A stretch of 34,908 nucleotides of DNA from Marinobacter sp. (GTDB lineage Bacteria; Pseudomonadota; Gammaproteobacteria; Pseudomonadales; Oleiphilaceae). The DNA is taken from positions 1-34,908 of the forward strand of contig NZ_JACUUB010000031.1 in NCBI RefSeq assembly GCF_014859525.1. Reading direction: 5' to 3'. The notes under the pieces were generated by a model. That model worked only from the letters and a program-made list of their open reading frames with translations. It was not told the origin of the DNA and did no database searches. The translations under genes were made by a program, and so were the position numbers. This document shows positions 8,098 through 17,300 of the stretch, one piece after another. Position 1 is the first letter of the stretch; every line of letters starts with the position of its first letter.

Positions 8098-9585
8098 ATG
8101 CTCAGCAGTATACGAACGAACTGGTTTTCCAATATTCGCGGCGATCTGCTCGCCGGGATTGTGGTGGCGCTGGCGCTGATTCCCGAGGCCATTGCGTTTT
8201 CCATCATTGCGGGGGTTGACCCGAAAGTGGGTCTGTATGCCTCTTTCTGTATCGCCGTGGTCATTGCCCTTGTTGGTGGTCGGGCCGGAATGATCTCGGG
8301 CGCCACTGGCGCCATGGCGCTGCTGATGGTGACGCTGGTGAAAGAGCATGGCCTGGAATACCTGCTGGCGGCTACGCTGCTGACCGGTCTGCTGCAAATT
8401 ATCGCCGGTTACCTGAAACTGGGCACACTGATGCGGTTTGTGTCACGCTCTGTTGTGACCGGGTTTGTCAATGCCCTGGCTATTCTGATTTTTATGGCCC
8501 AGTTGCCTGAACTGACCAACGTTACCTGGCATGTTTATGCCATGACGGCAGCCGGTCTTGGCATCATCTACCTGTTCCCGCTGATCCCCGTGATTGGCAA
8601 AATTCTGCCGTCGCCGCTGATCTGCATCGTCGTGCTCACGGGTATTGCCATGTATCTGAACATGGATATCCGCACCGTTGGTGACATGGGTGATTTGCCG
8701 GATACCCTGCCGATCTTCCTGTGGCCGGACGTACCGCTGAATCTGGAAACTCTGATGATCATCCTGCCCTACGCGATTGCATTGACCGTGGTTGGCTTGC
8801 TGGAATCCATGATGACCGCGACCATCGTCGATGATCTGACCGATACCAAGAGTGACCGTAACCGTGAATGTAAAGGCCAGGGCCTTGCCAACATCGGTTC
8901 AGGCCTGCTCGGCGGTATGGCTGGTTGTGCGATGATTGGTCAGTCTATCATCAACATTAAATCCGGTGGTCGGACTCGTCTGTCCAGCCTCGCATCCGGC
9001 GTGTTCCTGTTGCTGATGGTTCTGGTACTGGATAAGTGGCTGGTGCAGATTCCGATGGCCGCGCTGGTCGCTGTGATGATCATGGTCGCGATTGGTACCT
9101 TTAGCTGGGGTTCTATCAAAAATCTCAAGGAGCACCCGTTGTCCACCAACATCGTGATGGTGGTAACCGTGGTGGTTGTGGTAGCAACTCATAACCTGGC
9201 TTACGGTGTTCTGGCCGGTGTACTGCTCGCGGCGCTGTTCTTCGCCAACAAGGTTGGCCAATATATGCTGATCACCTCGGACTATGATGAAGAAACAGAG
9301 ACTCGTACCTATTCGGTGGTTGGTCAGGTATTCTTCAGTTCATCCGAGAAGTTCATCGAGTCTTTCGACTTTAAAGAAGCGGTTGACAATGTAGTGATCG
9401 ACGTAAGCCGCGCCCATTTCTGGGACATCACAGCGGTAGCTGCGCTGGATAAGGCAGTGGTGAAATTCCGTCGTGAAGGTGCCGAAGTGGAAGTTCTGGG
9501 CCTTAACGAGGCCAGCGCTACCATTGTGGACCGTTTCGGTGTTCACGATAAGCCAGACGCCGTAGAACGTTTGATGGCCCACTAA
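8098..9585 (+). CDS. SulP-family anion transporter with STAS domain
   Basis: A 495-residue SLC26/SulP transporter. The N-terminal membrane domain has the SulP hallmark region ([20 protein letters not shown], then [13 protein letters not shown] and [14 protein letters not shown]) and about 10-12 helices. The C-terminal part from about residue 415 is a STAS domain, containing [20 protein letters not shown]. Family members carry sulfate, bicarbonate or dicarboxylates and the substrate here is not set by sequence. It follows nhaB by 84 bp and precedes a universal stress protein gene by 13 bp. A Na+-linked bicarbonate function is conceivable from that neighbourhood but is only inference. The start at 8098 lacks a clear Shine-Dalgarno sequence; the sequence after it begins normally for the family. 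Confidence 0.9.
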   Translation: MLSSIRTNWFSNIRGDLLAGIVVALALIPEAIAFSIIAGVDPKVGLYASFCIAVVIALVGGRAGMISGATGAMALLMVTLVKEHGLEYLLAATLLTGLLQIIAGYLKLGTLMRFVSRSVVTGFVNALAILIFMAQLPELTNVTWHVYAMTAAGLGIIYLFPLIPVIGKILPSPLICIVVLTGIAMYLNMDIRTVGDMGDLPDTLPIFLWPDVPLNLETLMIILPYAIALTVVGLLESMMTATIVDDLTDTKSDRNRECKGQGLANIGSGLLGGMAGCAMIGQSIINIKSGGRTRLSSLASGVFLLLMVLVLDKWLVQIPMAALVAVMIMVAIGTFSWGSIKNLKEHPLSTNIVMVVTVVVVVATHNLAYGVLAGVLLAALFFANKVGQYMLITSDYDEETETRTYSVVGQVFFSSSEKFIESFDFKEAVDNVVIDVSRAHFWDITAVAALDKAVVKFRREGAEVEVLGLNEASATIVDRFGVHDKPDAVERLMAH

Positions 9586-9598
9586 AGGAGATTGAATT

Positions 9599-10486
9599 AT
9601 GACACTTGAACACAGTGAAGCCGGTGCTCAAAAGGCTCTCCACGTGGTGGCCTGCATTGATGCTTCAAGATCGGCGCTGGGCGTCTGTGATTATGCCGCC
9701 TGGGCCAGTCTTCGCATGGGCGAGCCACTGACCTTGCTGCATGCCCTGGATGAAGAAAAGCATCCGGCGAAAACGGACATGACCGGCAACATTGGCCTGG
9801 GTAGCCGCGAGCAGCTGCAGGAAGAGATGGTCAGTCTTGACCGGGAGCGCAGCAAGCTGGCGATGAAGCACGGCAATTTGATGCTGGACGAAGCCGAGAA
9901 GCGGGTCCTTGCAGCCGGTGTGGACAATGTCACCAAGCGCCAGCGCCATGACGATCTGGCAGGCGCTGTCGTTGGTCTGGAGCCGGAATCCCGCTTGTTC
10001 GTGCTGGGGCTGCAGGGTGAAAGTAGCACCGCTACCGGTCGCCACATCGGCAGCCAATTGGAAACGGTGATTCGCAGTGTGCACCGCCCGGTGCTGTTGG
10101 TGCCAGACGAGTTCTCCGAGCCAAGGAGCGCCATGCTGGCGTTTGATGGCAGCCCGACCGCCTTCCGCAGCATTGAGCTGCTGGCAGGCACACCGGTGTT
10201 CAAAGGTATGCCCCTGCACCTGGTGATGGTGGGTTCGGATACCGAGGAGCACCGTGCCCAACTCCGCCGGGCCGAAGAGGCGCTGGCGGAGCAGGGCATG
10301 GAAATCCACCAGGCCATTCGCGACGGAGATGTGGAGCAGACGCTGCATGCCTACCAGCAAGAGAACGACATTGACGTTCTCATCATGGGTGCCTATGGCC
10401 ATTCCCGCATCCGCCAGTTTCTGGTGGGCAGTACCACCACCAGGATGCTGGAAACTGCCCATAAGCCGCTGGTAATCCTTCGGTAA
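9599..10486 (+). CDS. Universal stress protein, two tandem UspA domains
   Basis: A 295-residue cytoplasmic protein with two UspA-like domains, roughly residues 12-165 and 172-295. The second has the ATP-binding signature G-x2-G-x9-G-S/T (GAYGHSRIRQFLVGSTTTRM) and ends in the typical strand HKPLVILR. The first retains the fold (HVVACIDASRSAL at the start, HRPVLLVP at the end) but its glycine loop is altered (GLQGESSTATGRHIGSQ), so only one domain may bind nucleotide well. It follows the SulP gene by 13 bp with AGGAGA as ribosome site, which makes co-transcription almost certain. USP genes paired with SulP transporters are usually assumed to regulate or accompany them. That role is inferred here. 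Confidence 0.9.
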   Translation: MTLEHSEAGAQKALHVVACIDASRSALGVCDYAAWASLRMGEPLTLLHALDEEKHPAKTDMTGNIGLGSREQLQEEMVSLDRERSKLAMKHGNLMLDEAEKRVLAAGVDNVTKRQRHDDLAGAVVGLEPESRLFVLGLQGESSTATGRHIGSQLETVIRSVHRPVLLVPDEFSEPRSAMLAFDGSPTAFRSIELLAGTPVFKGMPLHLVMVGSDTEEHRAQLRRAEEALAEQGMEIHQAIRDGDVEQTLHAYQQENDIDVLIMGAYGHSRIRQFLVGSTTTRMLETAHKPLVILR

Positions 10487-10532
10487 TACCTTGAACGATG
10501 GCGCCTGCGCGCCGTTTGCTGCGCCTTTTGGA

Positions 10533-10555
10533 GAGCCTTGCTTTCCGAAAGGCTC
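10533..10555 (+). other. Hairpin in the leader of cfa
   Basis: GAGCCTT (10533-10539) and AAGGCTC (10549-10555) form a perfect 7-bp stem with a 9-nt loop, about 37 bp before the cfa start. No T-run follows. A smaller stem (GGCGC 10500-10504, GCGCC 10509-10513, followed by GTTT) lies just after the stress-protein gene and could be a weak terminator. Confidence 0.35.
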
Positions 10556-10592
10556 ATCAAAGACTATCAACCTCACCGACTGAGAATGGTCA

Positions 10593-11747
10593 ATGATGAA
10601 CGAAAACACCCCCCGAATTGCCTTTTTTGACCCTGATAACAAAACCCACCAGTTTGCGGCCGAACTCCTGGCCAAGGCCGACATACAGATCGGCGGTTCC
10701 CGCCCCTGGGATATTCGCTTCAACGCTCACGGCGTGCCAGAGTCTGCCATGGCCCACGGTAATCTGGGCTTTGGCGAAGCCTATATGGATGGAGCCTGGG
10801 ACGCGGATGAGCTGGACCAGTTCTTCTGCAAACTGCTGAAGGCCCGGCTGCCGGACCAGGTCAAGCCCACCAAGATTCTTCCGCACATCATCAAGGCCCG
10901 GTACCTGAACCGGCAGACCCGAAAGCGGGCATGGGATGTAGGCGAGGTCCATTACGATCTTGGTAATGAGTTTTACGGTGCCATGCTGGATTCCCGCATG
11001 ACGTACACCTGCGGTTACTGGAAAGATGCCGAAACTCTGGAGCAAGCCCAGGTTGCCAAACTGGATCTGATTTGCCGGAAGCTGGACCTGCAGCCCGGAA
11101 TGCGCCTGTTGGACATTGGTTGCGGATGGGGTAGCCTCATGGCCTACGCTGCGGAGAATTACGGCGTAGAGGCGGTTGGCGTTACCATTTCCAAAGAGCA
11201 GGCCGATTGGGCGACGGCCCGATACCCCCATTTGGCACTGGACTTCCGGTTGATGGATTACCGGGAAGTGGACGAAAAGTTTGATCGCATCGCCAGCGTT
11301 GGCATGTTCGAGCATGTCGGGCCGAAAAACTACCGCACGTATATGGAAGTGGCACATCGGTGCCTGAATCCTGGGGGCCTGTTCCTGCTGCATACCATCG
11401 GCAAGAACCTGCGTAACTCCTACCCGGACCCCTGGATAGACAGGTACATTTTCCCGAACGGCGAACTACCCTCTATTGGCCAGATTGGTGACGCAGTCGA
11501 CAACCTCTTCGTGGTCGAAGATCTGCATAATTTCGGCGCCGATTACGATAAAACGCTGATGGCCTGGTATGACAACTTTGAAAAGGCCTGGCCGCAATTC
11601 AAAGCGGAACTCGGTGACCGGTTTTATCGCATGTGGCGCTATTATCTGCTCTCCTGCGCGGGAGGCTTCAGGGCCCGGGATATTCAGCTCTGGCAATGGG
11701 TACTGTCGAAGGATGGCGTAGAAGGTGTGTATCCGAGGGTAACCTGA
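10593..11747 (+). CDS. cfa: Cyclopropane-fatty-acyl-phospholipid synthase
   Basis: A 384-residue enzyme that methylenates cis-unsaturated acyl chains of membrane phospholipids using S-adenosylmethionine, typically in stress or stationary phase. The SAM-binding loop is LLDIGCGWG (residues 172-180). Residues equivalent to the E. coli bicarbonate/active-site set are present: Cys140 in TYTCGYW, Glu240 in GMFEHVG and His267 in LLHTIGK. Length matches the 382-residue E. coli protein. Two adjacent ATGs (10593, 10596) are possible starts, neither with a strong ribosome site. It follows the universal stress gene by 106 bp that include hairpins, so it may have its own promoter. Confidence 0.95.
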   Translation: MMNENTPRIAFFDPDNKTHQFAAELLAKADIQIGGSRPWDIRFNAHGVPESAMAHGNLGFGEAYMDGAWDADELDQFFCKLLKARLPDQVKPTKILPHIIKARYLNRQTRKRAWDVGEVHYDLGNEFYGAMLDSRMTYTCGYWKDAETLEQAQVAKLDLICRKLDLQPGMRLLDIGCGWGSLMAYAAENYGVEAVGVTISKEQADWATARYPHLALDFRLMDYREVDEKFDRIASVGMFEHVGPKNYRTYMEVAHRCLNPGGLFLLHTIGKNLRNSYPDPWIDRYIFPNGELPSIGQIGDAVDNLFVVEDLHNFGADYDKTLMAWYDNFEKAWPQFKAELGDRFYRMWRYYLLSCAGGFRARDIQLWQWVLSKDGVEGVYPRVT

Positions 11748-11826
11748 GTTCGTAACCCGTTCAGGACGATGGGGGTTGTTTCCCCAATGTGTCGTCGACA
11801 CTCATTCAACAACAAAGAGAGCGAAC

Positions 11827-12864
11827 ATGACTGAAACCACAACCAACGCACCCAACACGCTGTTCATTCAGGTCACCGGCTCAGGTCTGCCCGAGGTCGA
11901 CGGCCTGTACGTGCCCTCCGAAGCTCCGCCCACCAAATCCGAATCCGGCGTTGTCTCCAGTCCGGGCTACTGGAACGGCAAGTTGGCCTGGGACCGGGCT
12001 GATGGCAAAGCCGAGCGAAGCCCTGCTATATCCTACTCCAACAGCTACAAGTCCTGGCGTATCTGTCGTCTTGATGGCCACCTGGCCTACGAGCTGACCT
12101 GCGACGACGAACTGCCGCCGACCGACCGCGAGTGGAATGTGTACAAGATGGGTAAAGCGCCGGCGCCGAAGATCGAGATTTTCCATGTTGATCCCAGAAA
12201 GCCCTGCCCGGAGCCCAATGTTGTGTTCGTGCTTGGCGGCCCGGGTGCCGGCAAAGGCACCATGTGCGAGCTGGCGGAAATCCAGCTGGGCTGGACCCAC
12301 CTGTCCACCGGTGATCTGCTGCGCGCCGAACAGGAAGCCGGCGGTCCCACCATGGACATCATCAAGGAATACATCGCCGCCGGTAAGCTGGTGCCCAACG
12401 ACATTGTTGTGCGCCTGCTGAAAGACGCCATGGAGCGCACCACCCGCACCACCGGCAAGCGCAACTTCCTGATTGACGGCTTTCCCCGCTCCCTGTCCAA
12501 CCTCGAAGCCTGGTACGAAGTGTTTGGCCGGGAAGCGGAACTGCCCACCATGATCTACTTCGAATGTCCGTTTGAAGTGCTGGAACAGCGCATTCTGGGC
12601 CGTGCCCGTTACTCCGGCCGGGCCGACGACAATGTTGAAGCCATGAAGCTGCGCTTTGACACCTTCAAGTCCGAGACGCTGCCGACGGTGGAGTTGTTCA
12701 AGGGTAAAAACAAGTGTGTGGAGCTGGACACCAGCCAGGATCGGGAAACCGTTTATGGTCTCCTGAAGGACCAGTTGGCGGCTTACACAGATCAACAACT
12801 GCTGGACCGGCCCCTGACGGAAAAGGCGGAAATCCTGCTTGGCTTGAGGCCCTATCCGGCATGA
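11827..12864 (+). CDS. Eukaryotic-type UMP/CMP (adenylate) kinase with novel N-terminal domain
   Basis: A 345-residue, two-part protein. Residues about 130-320 are a short-LID nucleoside monophosphate kinase. It has P-loop GGPGAGKGT (137-145), THLSTGDLL, DGFPR (217-221) and the RYSGRADDN block (261-269) typical of eukaryotic UMP-CMP kinases. Bacterial CMP kinases and the hexameric UMP kinase PyrH look quite different, as do long adenylate kinases with a zinc LID. Residues about 8-125 form a domain I do not recognise, with a VDGLYVPSE segment, a YWNGKLAWDR segment and YKSWRICRLDG. The ATG at 11827 follows AGAGAG. Its TGA overlaps the NUDIX start (ATGA), so the two are coupled. The acceptor nucleotide (UMP/CMP or AMP) cannot be settled by reading alone. 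Confidence 0.85.
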   Translation: MTETTTNAPNTLFIQVTGSGLPEVDGLYVPSEAPPTKSESGVVSSPGYWNGKLAWDRADGKAERSPAISYSNSYKSWRICRLDGHLAYELTCDDELPPTDREWNVYKMGKAPAPKIEIFHVDPRKPCPEPNVVFVLGGPGAGKGTMCELAEIQLGWTHLSTGDLLRAEQEAGGPTMDIIKEYIAAGKLVPNDIVVRLLKDAMERTTRTTGKRNFLIDGFPRSLSNLEAWYEVFGREAELPTMIYFECPFEVLEQRILGRARYSGRADDNVEAMKLRFDTFKSETLPTVELFKGKNKCVELDTSQDRETVYGLLKDQLAAYTDQQLLDRPLTEKAEILLGLRPYPA

Positions 12865-13391
12865 AACTGATTAAAGAGCTTGTCCATCCTGAACTTGTCA
12901 GCCGCGAGGGGCGTGTGCTCCGGCGGCACGCTGCACGCGGTATCGTGCTCCGGGAGGAGAAGATTCTTCTACTGTTTACCGAGCGCTACAACGACTTCAG
13001 CCTGCCCGGCGGCGGTATCGACGAAGGTGAGGATATTACCATCGCCCTCGCGCGGGAGCTGGAGGAGGAAACCGGTGCCCGGGATGTGCGGGTAAAACAG
13101 CACTACGGCTTCATTGAAGAGTATCGTCCGCACTGGAAACCCGAGTACGACCTGATGCACATGACGTCCCACTTCTTCGTGTGCGACGTAGCGGCGAAGC
13201 TGGCCGAGGTGCGGATGGAAAGCTACGAGATCGCCAACGGCATGAAACCGGTATGGGTCTCTGTTGACGAGGCCATGCAGCATAACCGCCAGGTCATGGC
13301 CCGCCAGGAAACATCCATGGGGCAGTCCATTCAGCGTGAAACCTTTATGCTGGAGAAGATCTCCCGGGAGCTATTGCCTCAACCGGCCTGA
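12861..13391 (+). CDS. NUDIX hydrolase
   Basis: A 176-residue Nudix phosphohydrolase. The full signature G-x5-E-x7-R-E-L-x-E-E-x-G-A lies at residues 51-73 (GGIDEGEDIT then REL EEE TGA), giving the metal-binding glutamates needed to cleave a nucleoside diphosphate linked to another group. The substrate is not determinable. The ATG at 12861 overlaps the kinase stop codon (ATGA), so the pair is co-translated and probably acts on related nucleotides. The 3' end overlaps the convergent patatin-like gene by 13 bp. Confidence 0.9.
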   Translation: MKLIKELVHPELVSREGRVLRRHAARGIVLREEKILLLFTERYNDFSLPGGGIDEGEDITIALARELEEETGARDVRVKQHYGFIEEYRPHWKPEYDLMHMTSHFFVCDVAAKLAEVRMESYEIANGMKPVWVSVDEAMQHNRQVMARQETSMGQSIQRETFMLEKISRELLPQPA

Positions 13392-14233
13392 TCAAGGTAC
13401 CGCAGTCCCGCCAGATGGCCGTCCAGATAACCCCGGTCCAGCAGTTCGGGTTTGCGTGTCAGCCGGCCTACCGGAAAGTTGGCCGGCGGCACAATCACCC
13501 GGACCCGGCAATCCGCTGGCGGATTCTCGATAAAGGCCAACGCCCCGTTGTATTGTTCTGCTCGTTTCAGAGACGCCTCGGCCAGAGCCGGATAGGCCCG
13601 GAACAGGCGCTTCGGAACAAAGCTGAACCGGGGCGGTTTCTTCCGGTAACCGGTCGGGCGCGAAAGCACAACGGTGATGTCTCTGGCACCATCCTCATAG
13701 GCCCTGAGCACCGGGATGGAATCGGCCAGGCCGCCATCGGTCATGGGCTCGCCGTTGACCGGTGGATAATCCCGGTAGGCCACAGGCAATGAGCAGGAGG
13801 CAGTGAACACATCGTGCAGGTTAGTCTCGTCGATCCGGAAATAACAGGGCTGCCCGGTTAATGCTGAGGTGGTGGTCACCCAGAGTTCAGTATGTCCTTT
13901 CAGATAATGGTTCAGGCTCAGGGGCACATCATCGAACGACTGATGCCAGAGCCAGTGCACATCACACAGGTGCCCGCCCCGGGCAAACCGCTTCCAGTCA
14001 ATGAATTCGGGCCGGCAGGCATGGCCGGTAATGATCTCCCGGTTGCGCCCATGGTCCCCGGATAAATAACCGATCAGATTGGTGGACCCCGCCGAGACCC
14101 CGTAGGCGCGGGCGAAAGGCTGGTATTGGTGCTCGAGAAAAGCATCGAGAACGCCGGCGGCGAAAATGCCTCGCATGGCGCCGCCCTCAACAACGAGGGA
14201 TTTTGACGGATCTGGGGCGTGGAGAGTGGTCAT
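13379..14233 (-). CDS. Patatin-like phospholipase (YjjU type)
   Basis: A 284-residue serine lipid acyl hydrolase of the patatin family, closest in pattern to E. coli YjjU. The catalytic dyad is Ser47 in GVSAG (45-49) and Asp166 in DGG (166-168). The oxyanion-hole glycines are GGAMRG (17-22). Blocks KRFARGGHLCD and SLPVAYRDYPPV match the YjjU arrangement. The ATG at 14233 is chosen over an upstream GTG at 14275, since the family fold begins soon after (SLVVEGG). No signal peptide is visible, so it is probably cytoplasmic. It is convergent with the NUDIX gene and divergent from nifJ. Confidence 0.88.
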   Translation of the reverse strand: MTTLHAPDPSKSLVVEGGAMRGIFAAGVLDAFLEHQYQPFARAYGVSAGSTNLIGYLSGDHGRNREIITGHACRPEFIDWKRFARGGHLCDVHWLWHQSFDDVPLSLNHYLKGHTELWVTTTSALTGQPCYFRIDETNLHDVFTASCSLPVAYRDYPPVNGEPMTDGGLADSIPVLRAYEDGARDITVVLSRPTGYRKKPPRFSFVPKRLFRAYPALAEASLKRAEQYNGALAFIENPPADCRVRVIVPPANFPVGRLTRKPELLDRGYLDGHLAGLRYLDQAG

Positions 14234-14377
14234 GTCAGCATCAGCGAGGATAAAAAGGGTTGTTAAGTTTACCACATCCGAGTCCGGAAATGACCGGATG
14301 ATCGGGCGCCTTGCGGCGAATTACAGCCAGGCCTAGACTCAGAGCAGGTTGAATCATCCCGACAAGGAGCAGTGGCA

Positions 14378-17300
14378 ATGGCGTTCAAAACCCTGGATGG
14401 CAATGAAGCCGTGGCCTCGGTGGCCTACCGATTGAGTGAAACCATCGCCATTTACCCTATTACTCCTGCTTCAGTGATGGGCGAGCACGCGGACGATTGG
14501 GCAGCCTTGGGCAAACCCAATCTCTGGGGCCAGGTGCCCGGCGTGGTGGAAATGCAGTCAGAAGCTGGCGCGGCCGGCGCCATGCACGGGGCGCTGCAGG
14601 CGGGCTCGCTGGTGACCACCTTTACCGCGTCTCAGGGGTTGCTGCTGATGCTGCCCAACCTGTACAAGATTGCCGGTGAGCTGACGCCGTTTTGCATGCA
14701 CGTGGCCGCCCGCAGCCTGGCCACCCATGCCTTGTCGATTTTCTGTGATCACTCGGATGTAATGAGCGCCCGGGGCACCGGTTTTGCCCTGCTGGCATCC
14801 GGCTCGGTGCAGGAAGCCCAGGATCTGGCCGCCATCGGCCACGCCGTGACCCTGCAGAGCCGGGTGCCAGTGCTGCACTTCTTCGACGGCTTCCGCACCT
14901 CCCATGAAATTGCCAAGATTGTCGCACTGAGCGATGACGAGCTCATGGCGCTGGTGCCCCGCGAGGGCATCGAAGCCCATCGCAAGCGGCGCATGACCCC
15001 CGATCACCCGGTGCTGCGCGGCACCTCCCAGAACCCCGATGCCTTCTTCCAGTCCCGGGAGGCCAGCAATCCCTTCTATCAGGCGTTTCCGGACCGTCTG
15101 GAATCGGTGATGGCGCGTTTTGCCGAGATCACCGGTCGCCAGTACCAGCTGTTTGATTACGTGGGCCATCCGCAGGCGGAGCGGGTGGTGATGCTGATGG
15201 GCTCCGGCGCCGAATGCGCCCACGAAACCGTGGACTGGCTAATGGGGCAGGGCGAAAAGGTGGGCGTGCTCAAGGTGCGCCTGTTCCGGCCCTTCGCCAC
15301 CGACCGTTTTTTGCAGGCACTGCCCGACACCGTCAAGCACCTGGCAGTGCTGGACCGTACCAAGGAGCCCGGTGCCCAGGGCGAGCCGCTGCTGCTGGAA
15401 GTCAGCGGTGCTTTAATGGAAGCCTGGAGTCGGGGCGATCGGCCAACCCTGCCCAAAGTGATCGGCGGACGTTATGGTCTGTCATCCCGGGAATTCACCC
15501 CCGCCATGGTCTGTGCGGTGTTTGCTCAACTAAACGAACCGGCACCGAAAACCCGCTTTACCGTCGGGGTTCGCGACGACGTAACGCACCTTTCGCTCGC
15601 CGTGGACAGCGCCCTGGATATCGAGTCACCGAAAACCCGCCGGGCGCTGTTCTTTGGTCTGGGCGCTGACGGCACCGTCAGCAGTAACAAGGCCAGCATC
15701 AAGATCCTGGGCGAGGGCACGGAGCTGTTTGCCCAGGGTCACTTTGTCTACGACTCCAAGAAGTCCGGCGCCACTACGGTCTCCCATTTGCGCTTCGGGC
15801 CGCTACCCATTCGCTCCAGTTACGAGATTCGCCAGGCCCAGTTTGTCGCCGTGCATGCCCCGCAGTTTCTGGAACGGTTTGATGTACTGGAACACGCGGC
15901 GCCAGGCGCCATAGTGTTATTGAATGTGCCCTGGGCACCGGATGAAGTGTGGCAGCGGTTATCGGTTGAAGCCCAGCGGGCACTGGTTGAGCGCAAGGCC
16001 CACCTGTTCGTGATTGATGCCGCCGAGGTGGCCGAAAAAGCCGGGTTGGAGCGGCGCATCAACACGGTGATGCAAGTGTGCTTCTTTGCTCTGGCCGACA
16101 TATTGCCCCGGGAGCAAGCCATTGCTCACATCAAGGAATCCATCCGCCAGACCTGGGGCCGGCGCGGGCCAGAAGTGGTGCGCCGCAACGTCGAGGCGGT
16201 GGATTCTGCCCTGGTCAACCTGCACGAAGTACCAGTGCCGGGCGAGGTGACCGCCACCCGCCATCGCCCGCTAACCGTGCCGGACGATGCGCCGGACTTC
16301 GTCCAGAAAGTGACCCGGCTGCTGATGGAAGGCCAGGGCGACAAGCTGCCGGTCAGCGCCTTTCCCGTCGACGGCACCTGGCCGACCGGCACCAGCCAGT
16401 ACGAGAAACGCAGCATCGCCCAGGAAATCCCGATCTGGGAATCGGATCTCTGTGTTCAGTGCAATTTCTGCGCAATGATCTGCCCGCATACGGCGATTGT
16501 CAGCAAGGTGTTTGAGCCGGAGGCCGGCAAGGGTGCCCCAGACACCTTCGAGGCGGTGCCCGAGACCCACACCCCGGAACTGGAGGGGTTGGATTACCGG
16601 ATTCAGGTGGCTCCGGAAGACTGCACCGGTTGCGGTTTGTGTGTGGAGGTGTGCCCGGCCAAGGACCGCACCCAGCCCAAACGCAAAGCGATTAATATGA
16701 GGCCTCTGGAAGACCACCGGGAGGCCGAAGCGACTAACCTGGCGTTCCTGCGCAGCGTTCCGGATGTGCCCCGGGACCGTATTCCCCGCGACTTCAAGTC
16801 GCTGCCACTGCTGATTCCCCTGTTTGAATACTCCGGTGCCTGCGCCGGTTGTGGTGAGACGCCCTACATTCGCCTGCTGACCCAGTTGCTCGGCGACCGG
16901 CTGCTGATGGCCAACGCCACCGGCTGTACCTCTATCTACGGCGGCAACTTGCCCACCACGCCCTACACGGTGAACGCCGATGGTCGCGGGCCCACCTGGA
17001 ACAACTCGCTGTTCGAGGATGCGGCAGAACTGGGCCTGGGCATGCGCATGGGCCTGAACAAGCTGGTGGGCCGGGCCCGGCAGCTGCTGGAAGACATGAA
17101 AGGGAGCCTGCCTGCGGCCTTGTACCGGGACCTGACCGGTCCCTGCGCCACCCTCGACGAAGCCGCCATGGCGGCACGGCGTGAGGCGGTTGGCCGGCTG
17201 CGCGACTGGCTGGCGGATCAGCAGGGTCCGGAGGTGAAAGAGCTGGCCAGTCTGGCCGATGAGTTGTGCCCGAAGAGTGTCTGGGTGGTTGGAGGCGACG

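Noticed and set aside
9665-10723. 352-codon antisense frame across the stress-protein gene and cfa start
   Set aside because: It covers two well-supported genes and has no family signature; its composition is that of a mirror reading.
14283-14298. TCCGG/CCGGA inverted repeat upstream of nifJ as an operator
   Set aside because: Short and common in GC-rich DNA; it does not match FNR, Anr or another operator known to me.
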